Shown here: in pieces, positions 1 to 7,741 of the stretch
Numbering within the stretch: position 1 is the stretch's first letter
Layout: every line of letters starts with the position of its first letter
Assembly (NCBI RefSeq): GCF_026262575.1
Contig: NZ_JAPKFL010000024.1
Coordinates: forward strand, 1-64,000
Reading direction: 5' to 3'
DNA length: 64,000 bases
From: Streptomyces marinisediminis
Lineage (GTDB): Bacteria; Actinomycetota; Actinomycetes; Streptomycetales; Streptomycetaceae
Program-made: the position numbers and the translations under genes
Notes under the pieces: generated by a model
What the model was told of the DNA's origin: nothing
Seen by the model: only the letters and a program-made list of their open reading frames with translations
The model's database searches: none

Positions 1-55
1 CTTCGAAGAACAGCTACGCTCGCTGCAACAGTCCGGTGTTGCAACGACCGATTGA
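1..55 (+). other. Possible end of a mobile element or other foreign segment
   Basis: The second forward frame is open from the window edge and ends at a TGA at 53-55, giving a 17-residue tail (FEEQLRSLQQSGVATTD). The next gene shows recognisable homology only from about position 58, and the bases before that do not continue it in any frame. I infer that an insertion or rearrangement boundary lies near 50-58, and that the tail could be the C-terminus of an IS transposase. No terminal repeat or full element can be seen here, so this rests only on the abrupt loss of homology. Confidence 0.3.
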
Positions 56-708
56 ACTCGCCCTGCGTCCTCACCCCGCCCGCCTCCGCCTACTGGTCCT
101 ACTGGCACGCCGGCCCGGGGGCGGACGACTGGGAGTACAGCCAGCTCGGCGCCATGCTCTACGAGCCCCGCCCCGGGAGCGTCGACCTGTGGGTCTTCGG
201 CGGTACGGACATCGGCGGCACCAAGGGCCGCCCCACCGTCACCCCCGACCAACTGCGCGCCCACAACACCCGCCCCACCGGCGGGGAGCGGCCCCCGGAC
301 CCGGCGGCGACCCGCGAGGCGGACCCGCCGCCGCCCGGAACCGACACCGGCCCCGCCCCCGGCCGAGCCCCCGCCACGACCCCCGCCGCGCCGCCGACCG
401 CCGCCCGGCCGCCCGCACCCACCCCGCCGTACACCGCGCCCCCCGACGCCCCGGCGCCCGCCTCACCCACCGACGGCACGAGCACGTCGGCACCCGCCCC
501 GGCGGGCACCGGTACGACGGCGCCCGCGACACCCCCGGCGTCCGCCACCCCGCCCCCGGACGACTCCCGCATCGTGGACGCCTCCCCCCGCGCGGACGGA
601 CGGCACGACACCGGCTCGGTGCTCCCGGTGGTGGCCACGGCCGGGCTGGTGCTGGCCATAGCCGGTGCCGGCTGGGCCGCCGCGCGACGCCGCCGCCGTG
701 CGGACTGA
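52..708 (+). CDS. N-terminally truncated surface protein (DUF4430-like end, Pro-rich stalk, C-terminal anchor)
   Basis: The frame is open to the window edge and has a possible TTG start at 52. The first part (PCVLTPPASAYWSYWHA...) resembles the end of the DUF4430/transcobalamin-like domain of actinomycete proteins encoded beside ECF transporters. A long Pro/Ala/Thr-rich region follows (about residues 70-180), then one membrane helix (about 187-207, SVLPVVATAGLVLAIAGAGW) and an Arg-rich tail. That layout fits an exported ligand-binding protein anchored in the membrane. The domain's N-terminal part and the signal peptide are absent, and the upstream bases look unrelated, so I regard it as a broken gene rather than a complete small one. 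It ends 3 bp before the transporter T component, so it was probably the first gene of that operon. DUF4430 assignment is from motif memory and needs a profile search. Confidence 0.55.
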   Translation: MNSPCVLTPPASAYWSYWHAGPGADDWEYSQLGAMLYEPRPGSVDLWVFGGTDIGGTKGRPTVTPDQLRAHNTRPTGGERPPDPAATREADPPPPGTDTGPAPGRAPATTPAAPPTAARPPAPTPPYTAPPDAPAPASPTDGTSTSAPAPAGTGTTAPATPPASATPPPDDSRIVDASPRADGRHDTGSVLPVVATAGLVLAIAGAGWAAARRRRRAD

Positions 709-711
709 AAG

Positions 712-2007
712 GTGCACGAACCGAAGGTGACGGGCACACTCCCGACCCGGCACCGACCCGGCGCGCGGCGCGTCCCGGACGGCCGGCGGCTGGCCCGCGC
801 CCTCCACCCGCTGGCCTGGTGGGTGTGGGCGCTGGCACTCGCCACGGCGGTCAGCCGCACCAACAACCCGCTGCTGCTCCTGCTCGTCCTCGCCGTCCTG
901 GGCTACGTCGTCACCCTGCGCCGCACGGAGGCGCCGTGGGCCCGCGGGTTCGTGTACTACCTCTACCTGGCGCTGACGGTGGTGGCGATCCGGGTGGTCT
1001 TCCGCGCCGTGTTCGCCACCGGCACCACACCACGGGACCACTTCCTCTTCGCCCTCCCCCGCCTGCCCACCCCCGACTGGTACGCGGGCATCCAGATCGG
1101 CGGGCCCGTCTCCCTTGAGGCCCTGCTCTCGGCCGCCACCGACGGGCTGCGCCTGGCCTGCATGCTGTGCTGCATCGGCGCGGCGAACACCCTGGCCAAC
1201 CCCAAGCGGGCGCTGCGCGTCCTGCCGGGCGCCCTGTACGAACTCGGGGTCGCGGTGACCGTGTCCATCAGCGTCGCGCCCCAGCTCGTGCAGAGCGTGC
1301 AGCGGGTGCGCCGGGCGCGCCGGCTGCGCGCCGGGCACGGCACGGGCGCGCGCGCACTGCGCGGCATCGTCGTGCCCGTGCTGGAGGACGCGCTGGAGCG
1401 GTCGCTGCGGCTGGCCGCCGCCATGGACTCGCGCGGCTACGGCCGGGCCGGCTCGGCCACCCGGCGTTCGCGCCGCCTGACCGGAGCGCTGCTGCTGCTC
1501 GGGATGTGCGGGCTGTGCGCCGGCGCGTACGGACTGCTGGACGCCACCGCGCCGCGCCTGCTCGGCCTCCCGGCGATGGCCGCGGGCGCGCTGCTGTGCG
1601 TGGCCGGTCTGCGCCTGGGCGGACGCCGCGTCACCCGTACGACGTACCGCCCCGACCCGTGGCGGTTCCCCGAATGGGCGGTCGCCGGGTGCGGGGTGCT
1701 GTCGGCGGTGCTGCTGTTCGTCAGTGCCGGGTTCGACGCCGCCGCGCTCAACCCGTCCTACTATCCGCTGAGCTGGCCGACGCTGCCCCCGGTGCCGACC
1801 GTGGCGATCCTGCTGGCGGGGGCCGCCGCCCTGCTCGCGCCGCCCCCCGTGGCGCCCGAGCGGCCCGCGCGGCCCGTGCCGCCCGCGCCGCCGGGTGCCT
1901 CCGCCCGGTCGGGCGCCCGCCCGTCCGTCCGACCGTCCGCCCGTACGTCCGCCCGACCGTCCGACGCGGTGCCGGCACGCGGCGCCGGGGAAGCCGAGAC
2001 CCCGTGA
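712..2007 (+). CDS. ECF transporter T component (CbiQ/EcfT-type transmembrane protein)
   Basis: This 431-residue membrane protein has several hydrophobic segments, in the first 150 residues (LALATAVSRTNNPLLLLLVL, FVYYLYLALTVVAIRVVF) and at about 250-370. The cytoplasmic part carries the coupling region of EcfT proteins, with Ala-Arg-Gly-like signatures near AAAMDSRGYGR, the short motif that docks on the ATPases. It couples ATP hydrolysis to a substrate-binding S subunit. GTG at 712 is chosen because it follows the previous stop by 3 bp. The stop overlaps the next gene's GTG (GTGA at 2004-2007), so translation is coupled. The last about 60 residues are a Pro/Arg/Ser low-complexity tail encoded by imperfect CCGTCCG-type repeats, which is unusual for the family. 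Family assignment is firm; substrate is inferred from context. Confidence 0.88.
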   Translation: MHEPKVTGTLPTRHRPGARRVPDGRRLARALHPLAWWVWALALATAVSRTNNPLLLLLVLAVLGYVVTLRRTEAPWARGFVYYLYLALTVVAIRVVFRAVFATGTTPRDHFLFALPRLPTPDWYAGIQIGGPVSLEALLSAATDGLRLACMLCCIGAANTLANPKRALRVLPGALYELGVAVTVSISVAPQLVQSVQRVRRARRLRAGHGTGARALRGIVVPVLEDALERSLRLAAAMDSRGYGRAGSATRRSRRLTGALLLLGMCGLCAGAYGLLDATAPRLLGLPAMAAGALLCVAGLRLGGRRVTRTTYRPDPWRFPEWAVAGCGVLSAVLLFVSAGFDAAALNPSYYPLSWPTLPPVPTVAILLAGAAALLAPPPVAPERPARPVPPAPPGASARSGARPSVRPSARTSARPSDAVPARGAGEAETP

Positions 2008-3701
2008 TCGCCTTCGACCAGGTCACCGTCCACTACGACGACATGGCCGAGCCGGTGCTGCGGGAGGTGGACCTCACCGTGGAGGAGGGTGAGTTGTGCC
2101 TGGTCGTCGGGCACACCGGCGTGGGCAAGTCCACTCTGCTCGGACTGGTCAACGGCCTGGTACCGCACTTCACGGGCGGCACCCTGCACGGGCGCGTCAC
2201 CGTCGACGGGCGGGACACCGCCGACCACCCGCCCCGAGAGCTCGCCGACGTCGTCGGCGTGGTCGGGCAGGACCCGCTGGACGGCTTCGTGACCGACACC
2301 GTCGAAGAGGAACTCGCCTACTCCATGGAGCAGTTGGCGATTCCCCCGGCCACGATGCGCAAGCGGGTGGAGGAGACGTTGGACCTGCTGGGCCTGGCCG
2401 ACCTGCGGCACCGGGCGCTGTACGAGCTCTCCGGCGGGCAGCAGCAGCGCGTCGCCATCGGCTCGGTCCTCACCGCGCACCCCCGGGTCCTGGTCCTCGA
2501 CGAGCCGACGTCCGCGCTGGACCCGGCCGCCGCCGAGGAGGTGCTCGCCGCCGTGACCCGGCTCGTGCACGACCTGGGCGTGACGGTGCTCGTCGCCGAG
2601 CACCGCCTGGAGCGCGTCGTCCAGTACGCGGATCGCGTCCTGCACCTCCCCGGCGGTGGCCGGGTGGAGCCGGGGGCCCCGGCGGAGGTCTTCCGCACCT
2701 CCGCGATCGCCCCTCCCGTCGTCGAGCTGGGCCGCCTGGCGGACTGGTCGCCGCTGCCGCTGTCCATCCGCGACGCCCGGCGGGCCGCCGCCGGGCTGCG
2801 CTCCCGCCTCGCCCCGGCGCCGCCACCCGTACGCTCCAGGCCCGCGCCCCGGTCCGCCGACACGGCCGGCGCCGAGGGCGCCGTCGAGGACGCGGCCAAG
2901 GCCCCCGCGTCGCCCGTGCTGCTGACCGCGCGGGGCGTCACCGTCAGCTACCGCGGGGTCGCGGCCGTCCGGGAGGTGGGCCTCACGCTGCGGGCCGGGG
3001 AGGTCACGGCCCTCATGGGACGCAACGGCTCGGGGAAGTCCTCGCTGCTGTGGGCTCTCCAGGGCTCGGGGCCGCGCCGGTCAGGGTCGGTGCGCGCCCG
3101 GCGCGTCGGCGGCTCCGGCGGCGGGGACCCCCGGGAGCTGTCCGCGGCCGCGGCCCGTCGCCTGGTCGGCCTGGTGCCGCAGACGCCGACGGACCTGCTG
3201 TACCTGGAGAGCGTGCGGCAGGAACTCGCCCAGGCCGACGCGGAGTCCGCCGCCGCGGGGCCCACGGCCCGGGAACTCCTGGACCGCCTCGCCCCCGGCA
3301 TCGACGGAGCCACCCACCCCCGTGACCTCTCCGAAGGGCAGAAGCTCGCCCTCGTCCTCGCCGTACAACTCGCCGCCGCGCCCGGGGTGGTACTGTTGGA
3401 CGAGCCCACCCGCGGCCTGGACTACCAGGCGAAGTCGCGGCTCGTGCGCATCGTCGACGAGCTGGCCGGGGAGGGCCGGGCGGTGCTGATCTCCACCCAC
3501 GATGTCGAGTTCGTCGCCCGCGCCGCCGACCGGGTCGCGGTCATGGCCGAGGGCGAGATCGTCGCCGAGGGCCCGACGGCCGACGTCATCGTCGCCTCCC
3601 CGGTGTTCGCCCCGCAGGTGGCCAAGGTCCTCGCCCCGCTGCCCTACCTCACCGTCGGCCAGGTGGCGGCCGTCCTCACCGGCGACGGGGGCCGGGTGTG
3701 A
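2004..3701 (+). CDS. ECF transporter ATPase, two ABC domains fused (EcfA1-A2)
   Basis: 565 residues contain two complete ABC ATPase domains in one chain. Domain 1 has Walker A GHTGVGKST (36-44), signature LSGGQQQ, Walker B VLVLDEPTSALD and the H-loop AEH. Domain 2 has Walker A GRNGSGKSS, signature LSEGQK, Walker B VVLLDEPTRGLD and STHD. A Pro/Ala-rich linker of about 80 residues joins them. Such fusions replace the separate EcfA and EcfA' subunits and power group I/II ECF vitamin or metal importers from the cytoplasm. The start is the GTG at 2004 overlapping the T-component stop. The end overlaps the S-component start by 4 bp (GTGA), so T, A and S are one transcription and translation unit. 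The LSEGQK signature of domain 2 is slightly degenerate relative to LSGGQ. Confidence 0.93.
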   Translation: MIAFDQVTVHYDDMAEPVLREVDLTVEEGELCLVVGHTGVGKSTLLGLVNGLVPHFTGGTLHGRVTVDGRDTADHPPRELADVVGVVGQDPLDGFVTDTVEEELAYSMEQLAIPPATMRKRVEETLDLLGLADLRHRALYELSGGQQQRVAIGSVLTAHPRVLVLDEPTSALDPAAAEEVLAAVTRLVHDLGVTVLVAEHRLERVVQYADRVLHLPGGGRVEPGAPAEVFRTSAIAPPVVELGRLADWSPLPLSIRDARRAAAGLRSRLAPAPPPVRSRPAPRSADTAGAEGAVEDAAKAPASPVLLTARGVTVSYRGVAAVREVGLTLRAGEVTALMGRNGSGKSSLLWALQGSGPRRSGSVRARRVGGSGGGDPRELSAAAARRLVGLVPQTPTDLLYLESVRQELAQADAESAAAGPTARELLDRLAPGIDGATHPRDLSEGQKLALVLAVQLAAAPGVVLLDEPTRGLDYQAKSRLVRIVDELAGEGRAVLISTHDVEFVARAADRVAVMAEGEIVAEGPTADVIVASPVFAPQVAKVLAPLPYLTVGQVAAVLTGDGGRV

Positions 3702-4546
3702 CCGCGTCCCGTCCCGCCGCCATCCGCATCCGGCCCCGCGCGGCGCTCGTCATGACCATGGCCGCCTTCCTGGGACTCCTGGCCTTCTTCTGGCCGTTCC
3801 TGGTGGCACCGGGAGCGTTCGCCTCCCACTACGCCCCACCCCTGATCTTCGGCGTCCTCCTGCTCCTGGTGCTGAGCGTGGTGATCTCCGAGATCGCCGA
3901 GGGCGGCATCAACTCCAAGGCGCTGGCGATGCTCGGAGTGCTCTCGGCCGTCAACGCCGCCCTGCGGCCCCTCGGGGCGGGGACGGCCGGGATCGAGACC
4001 GTCTTCTTTCTGCTGGTGCTGGCGGGGCGGGTGTACGGGGCGGGGTTCGGGTTCGTGCTCGGCTGCACCTCGCTGTTCGCCTCCGCGCTGATCACCGGCG
4101 GCGTGGGACCCTGGATGCCGTACCAGATGTTCGGCTGCGCCTTCGTGGGCATGCTGGCCGGGCTCCTCCCCCGGGCCACCGGGCGGCGCGAGGTCCTGCT
4201 CCTGGCCGGCTACGGCTCGCTGTCCGGTTACCTCTTCGGGTTCCTGCTCAACCTCTCCTTCTGGCCGTTCTCCCTGGACCCGGGCAGCTCCATCGCCTAC
4301 CTGCCGGGGCTGCCGTTCACCGAGCAGTGGCAGCGCTACCTCGCCTTCGACGTGGCCACCTCACTCGGCTGGGACACCGGGCGGGCCGTCACCACCTTCG
4401 TGTGCGTCCTGGTGGCCGGTCCCGCCGTGCTCACCGTGCTGCGCCGCGCCGCGCGCAAAGCCCGCTTCGAGGCCCCCGTCCGCTTCCGCCCCCCGTCCCC
4501 GCCGCCCCCGCTTTCGCCGTCCGAACCGCCGGAGGGCGCCCGGTAG
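3698..4546 (+). CDS. ECF transporter S component (substrate-binding membrane subunit)
   Basis: 282 residues form about six hydrophobic helices (about 19-36, 48-64, 82-130, 136-160, 168-187, 235-250). Gly/Ala-rich helix ends and motifs such as GFGFVLGCTSLFASALITGG are typical of S components. It would bind the vitamin and toggle in the membrane when docked on the T/ATPase module. GTG at 3698 overlaps the ATPase stop, which fixes the start. The C-terminus (about 255-282) is a Pro-rich cytoplasmic tail. S components diverge quickly, so the substrate cannot be read from sequence. The adjacent transcobalamin-like surface protein hints at a corrinoid, but that is inference. It is the last gene of the operon. 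Confidence 0.82.
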   Translation: MTASRPAAIRIRPRAALVMTMAAFLGLLAFFWPFLVAPGAFASHYAPPLIFGVLLLLVLSVVISEIAEGGINSKALAMLGVLSAVNAALRPLGAGTAGIETVFFLLVLAGRVYGAGFGFVLGCTSLFASALITGGVGPWMPYQMFGCAFVGMLAGLLPRATGRREVLLLAGYGSLSGYLFGFLLNLSFWPFSLDPGSSIAYLPGLPFTEQWQRYLAFDVATSLGWDTGRAVTTFVCVLVAGPAVLTVLRRAARKARFEAPVRFRPPSPPPPLSPSEPPEGAR

Positions 4547-4591
4547 GGGCCGGCCGGTGCCTGCTGGTGTCGACCGGTGCTCCGGCGCGGG

Positions 4592-4607
4592 GTCCGGTTA
4601 ACCGGAC
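4592..4607. promoter_or_regulatory. Perfect 16-bp palindrome, possible operator
   Basis: GTCCGGTTAACCGGAC is a perfect palindrome with an AT centre, 84 bp upstream of the phosphoribosyltransferase start and 46 bp after the ECF operon stop. With no loop it is more likely a site for a dimeric regulator than a terminator. The regulator is unknown. Confidence 0.35.
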
Positions 4608-4690
4608 GGCCATCGGGCTACCCGGCGTTCGAGGCCCGTCCGCGCCCGGCGGCGCCGCACGCCCGGGCGCCGTCAGGAAAGGAACGGCAC

Positions 4691-5383
4691 ATGCGCTTCG
4701 CGGACCGGCGGGACGCGGGACGGCGGCTCGCCGCCCGGCTCCAGGAGCACCTGCGCGAGCGGGCCGGGGACGGCGGGCCGGTGGGGGGCGGGCCGGTGGG
4801 GGGCGGCTCCGCCACCGGTGTGGTCGTCCTGGCGCTGCCCCGGGGCGGCGTGCCCGTCGCCGCCGAGGTCGCCGGGCGGCTCGGCGCGGGGCTCGACGTG
4901 TTCGTGGCCCGCAAGATCGGCGTCCCGGGGCAGCCCGAGCTGGCCGTCGGCGCGCTGGCCGGGGACGAGCCGCCGCTGTTCGCCCCGCGCGCCCTGGAGC
5001 ACCTGGGCCTCTCGGCGGAGCGGATGGCGCCCGACGTGGCCCGGGAGCGGGCGGAGCTGCGCCGCCGCGAGGAGCGCTACCGCGGCGGCCGTCCCGCCCC
5101 CGCGCTGACCGGCCGGACCGTGCTCCTCGTCGACGACGGGCTGGCCACCGGCCTGACCGCCACCGCCGCGGTGCGCGCCCTGCGCCGCCACCGCCCCGCC
5201 GCCGTGCTCCTGGCCGTCCCCGTCGCCTCCGCCCAGGCGGCCGACGCCCTGCGACACGAGGCCGACGAGGTGGTCGCCCTGGCCACCCCGTGGGACTTCG
5301 GCTCCGTCGGCCAGTGGTACGACGACTTCGCCCAGCTCACCGACGAGGACGTGCTGCGCCTGCTGCACGCCGCGCCCCGCTGA
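4691..5383 (+). CDS. Type I phosphoribosyltransferase family protein
   Basis: 230 residues. The PRPP-binding loop is clear (VLLVDDGLATGLTA, about residues 143-156), as is an N-terminal LPRGGVPVAAEVA segment typical of actinomycete stand-alone PRTases. A YDDF(A)QLTDEDV segment lies near the C-terminus. The ATG at 4691 is chosen because a strong AGGAAAGGAA ribosome site lies about 8 bp upstream; an upstream in-frame start at 4577 would read through non-conserved sequence. The precise base or substrate is unknown; relatives are often found among dormancy/redox-stress genes rather than in purine pathways. A tandem 15-bp duplication (4775-4789 and 4790-4804) encodes a GPVGG repeat near residues 29-38. 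Confidence 0.8.
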   Translation: MRFADRRDAGRRLAARLQEHLRERAGDGGPVGGGPVGGGSATGVVVLALPRGGVPVAAEVAGRLGAGLDVFVARKIGVPGQPELAVGALAGDEPPLFAPRALEHLGLSAERMAPDVARERAELRRREERYRGGRPAPALTGRTVLLVDDGLATGLTATAAVRALRRHRPAAVLLAVPVASAQAADALRHEADEVVALATPWDFGSVGQWYDDFAQLTDEDVLRLLHAAPR

Positions 5384-5393
5384 CCGCGGCCCG

Positions 5394-5434
5394 CCCGTCC
5401 GGGCGCGGCGGCGGTTAGCCCCGGCCCGGACGGG
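5394..5434 (+). terminator. Stem-loop terminator after the phosphoribosyltransferase
   Basis: Perfect 11-bp arms (CCCGTCCGGGC at 5394-5404 and GCCCGGACGGG at 5424-5434) enclose a 19-nt loop, 10 bp after the stop. There is no U-tract, as is common in Streptomyces. Confidence 0.6.
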
Positions 5435-5484
5435 GAACAGGTGGGGGTCGATCACGTCCGGGACGAGAAGGCGAGGAGCTGGCG

Positions 5485-6174
5485 ATGACGGATCCCGACG
5501 CCGAGGCGCGGGCGGCGCTGTTCGACGTGGACGGCACCCTGGTGGACACCAACTACCTGCACACCGTGGCGTGGTGGGAGGCGTTCCGGCAGGCCGGTCA
5601 CCCGGTGCCGATGGCGGACGTGCACCGCACCGTCGGCATGGGCGCCGACCGCCTGCCGGCCCACCTGCTCGGGGACGCGCTCGACGCCCGGGTGGGCGAC
5701 CGGGTCCGGCAGGCCCACACCGCCCTGTACGCACGGTACTTTCCCAAGCTCACCGCCCTCCCCGGCGCCGCCGACCTGCTGCGCGCGGTCGCCCGCCGGG
5801 GCTGGCGGGTGGTGCTGGCCAGCTCGGCGAGCGGCGAGGAGCTGGCCGCCATGCGCGCCGCGCTCGACGTGGACGACGTCCTGCACGCCACGGCCAGCGG
5901 GGACGACGTGGACGCCACCAAGCCGGCCGCCGACCTCGTCCAGCAGGCCGTGCGCCTGGCCGGGGTCCCGGCGCGGCGGGCGGTGTTCGTCGGCGACACG
6001 GTGTGGGACATGGCGGCCTGCGCGGAGGCCGGCGTCCGCGCCCTCGGCGTGCTGACCGGGGGCCTGCCCCGCGCGGACCTCGAAGCGGCCGGAGCGGCCC
6101 GAATCTACGAGGGCCCGGCCGACCTCCTCGCCCACCTGGCCGACAGCCCCCTGGCGCCACCATCCCGGCTGTGA
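5485..6174 (+). CDS. HAD-superfamily phosphatase (phosphoglycolate phosphatase-like)
   Basis: 229 residues contain all the HAD core motifs. Motif I is DVDGTLVDT (nucleophile D14, general acid D16), motif II is the LASSASG Ser (about 112-118), motif III is the Lys in ATKPAADLV, and motif IV is VFVGDTVWDM. A helical cap insert lies between motifs I and II, as in subclass I phosphatases that act on small phosphorylated metabolites (phosphoglycolate or sugar phosphates). The ATG at 5485 has GGCGAGGAG upstream. The gene stands alone between two stem-loops, so the natural substrate is not suggested by context. Confidence 0.85.
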   Translation: MTDPDAEARAALFDVDGTLVDTNYLHTVAWWEAFRQAGHPVPMADVHRTVGMGADRLPAHLLGDALDARVGDRVRQAHTALYARYFPKLTALPGAADLLRAVARRGWRVVLASSASGEELAAMRAALDVDDVLHATASGDDVDATKPAADLVQQAVRLAGVPARRAVFVGDTVWDMAACAEAGVRALGVLTGGLPRADLEAAGAARIYEGPADLLAHLADSPLAPPSRL

Positions 6175-6175
6175 C

Positions 6176-6205
6176 CCCGGGAGACGCCGGCTCCGGGCTC
6201 CCGGG
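6176..6205. terminator. Stem-loop between convergent genes
   Basis: 8-bp arms (CCCGGGAG 6176-6183, CTCCCGGG 6198-6205) with a 14-nt loop lie immediately after the HAD gene stop. They precede the end of the convergent gene at 6335. Confidence 0.5.
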
Positions 6206-6334
6206 CCGCGGAGGTCCGCGCGCCCACGGGCCGTCGTCCCGCGCGGTGCGCCGGGGCGGCGACGGGGCCCTCCACTCACCCCGTGACCGGCACGGCGGTG
6301 CGCGCCACGCCCCGGGCGCCGTGGCGGGCCCGGC

Positions 6335-6808
6335 CTACGGGTTCGGGTCGTCGGTGCCCTCGGCGGAGGCGGGGCGGGCGCGGTGGGACGGGTGGCCGTG
6401 GGTGCGGCGGCGCTCCTTCATCTCCGCCTCGAACACGTGTCGGCGGCCGCCGACCAGCGCGGTGCGCACCCGCTCCTCCATGCTGCGGAAGGTGGCGTAG
6501 TAGTCGTCGTCGTACTCCTCGACGAGCTGGAAGGACCAGCGGTCGGAGACGACGTTGCGGCCGATCAGCTCGGTGCGCACCTCCTCGGCCAGCTCGGGGT
6601 GGCCGGCCGCCTCCAGCAGCCCGGCGGCGTCGTCCAGGGACAGGTCCGCGCGCCCGGTGAGCTGGTGGAAGGCGAAGAGGTGGCCGCGGGCCTGCTCGGT
6701 GGTCTCCAGGGCCTCGGAGATCTTGCCCGCGGCCGCCACCGCGTCGTCGCTCGTGCCGGGCGGCCTGCGGTGCCGGGGCGCCGGCTGGTCGGGGGGTACA
6801 GCGGTCAT
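6335..6808 (-). CDS. Conserved actinomycete protein of unknown function
   Basis: 157 residues, acidic and mostly helical by composition. No catalytic motif is recognisable. The middle (KISEALETTEQARGHLFAFH, then DLSLDDAAGLLEAAGH and ELIGRNVVSDRWSFQLVEEY) and an EYDDDYYATF segment look like a soluble helical protein known only from Streptomyces relatives. The ATG at 6808 was chosen over a start at 6904 because upstream residues are Arg/Pro-rich and have no ribosome site. The roughly 270 bp upstream (6809-7079) contain no gene that I can support. Confidence 0.6.
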   Translation of the reverse strand: MTAVPPDQPAPRHRRPPGTSDDAVAAAGKISEALETTEQARGHLFAFHQLTGRADLSLDDAAGLLEAAGHPELAEEVRTELIGRNVVSDRWSFQLVEEYDDDYYATFRSMEERVRTALVGGRRHVFEAEMKERRRTHGHPSHRARPASAEGTDDPNP

Positions 6809-7079
6809 GCTCCACCGGTACCCCACCGCGGGCCGGAGGAACGGGCGGACACGCCGCCCGGCACCGCGCGGCGAGGCGTTCCGCCGACGGCGCCGGGGAC
6901 GCACCGGCCGGGCCCGGGGCCGCCTTCCCTCGTGCCGCTGCCGCCCCAGTGGCCGACGCCTCCCCCGCGATCGGCGCCCGTCCCGGCGGGCCGCGCCCGG
7001 TCCGGCTCCGCCCGGCCGTGGCCGAGCCGGACCGGGGGCCGGTCCGGGGGAGCCGTGCGGGCGCGGGGCGGTGCCCGCG

Positions 7080-7445
7080 TCAGGACCAGGGCGTGGTGGC
7101 CTGGAGGACCGCTTCGGTGAGGGCCTCGGTGCGCAGGCGGGTGACCGACTGGTACTCCGGGTCGGCGACCATGCGGCTGAACGCGGCGCGGTCGGGGTAG
7201 CGCACGACGATCACCGCGTCCCAGCTCTGGCCGTCCTCGGCGACCAGCGCCGTGGAGCCGCTGCCCGCGTAGAGCACCTCGCCTCCGTAGCGCGGGAGGA
7301 ACGTCTCGCTCAGGTGCCGGGCGTACTCCCGGTAGGACGCGAAGCCGCCCTCGGTGAACCGCAGCAGGTTCAGCATCACCACCGGGCCGCCGGGGTCCTC
7401 GTCCAACAAGCGCTTCAGGTCGGTGCCGCGCGGATCGATCGCCAT
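7080..7445 (-). CDS. DUF1330-type small dimeric alpha/beta-barrel protein
   Basis: 121 residues match the DUF1330 pattern: VVMLNLLRF near the start (about 22-30), YREYARH, a central YAGSG and WDAVIVVRYPDRAAFSRMVADPEYQ toward the end. These proteins form ferredoxin-like dimers related to antibiotic-biosynthesis monooxygenase folds, and their reactions are unknown. The ATG at 7445 is preferred; a few in-frame codons lie upstream without a clear ribosome site. It is transcribed away from the FUSC gene at 7742, with a 296-bp shared upstream region carrying the inverted repeat at 7477-7500. Confidence 0.75.
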   Translation of the reverse strand: MAIDPRGTDLKRLLDEDPGGPVVMLNLLRFTEGGFASYREYARHLSETFLPRYGGEVLYAGSGSTALVAEDGQSWDAVIVVRYPDRAAFSRMVADPEYQSVTRLRTEALTEAVLQATTPWS

Positions 7446-7476
7446 GCGCGCAAGGATCGCGCACGCGGGCCGCGCG

Positions 7477-7500
7477 CGCACCGGTGATCTCACCGGTGCG
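7477..7500. promoter_or_regulatory. 24-bp inverted repeat, candidate operator
   Basis: Arms CGCACCGGTGA (7477-7487) and TCACCGGTGCG (7490-7500) are perfect with a 2-bp centre, 32 bp upstream of the DUF1330 start. The core CACCGGT recurs at about 7589 and 7636 in the same divergent intergenic region, which suggests a regulator with several sites. The regulator is unknown. Confidence 0.4.
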
Positions 7501-7741
7501 GGGCCGCCGACCGGCGGCGCGGACGGCCGCCGCCCCGGTCGGCGGCCACGCCACCCCGCCGGGACGGTGCCGGGGGCGGCCCGGGTGCCACCGGTCACGA
7601 CGCGGGGGCGTCCGGCCCGCCGAGCGGCGTACCGCGGCCACCGGTGTGGGAGAAGCCACGCGACCGCGGGGGTAGCCCCCCGCGCGCGGGGGAACGTGGT
7701 GGTGCTGTACGGCTCGTCGGAACCATCGTGCGGGAGGACCC

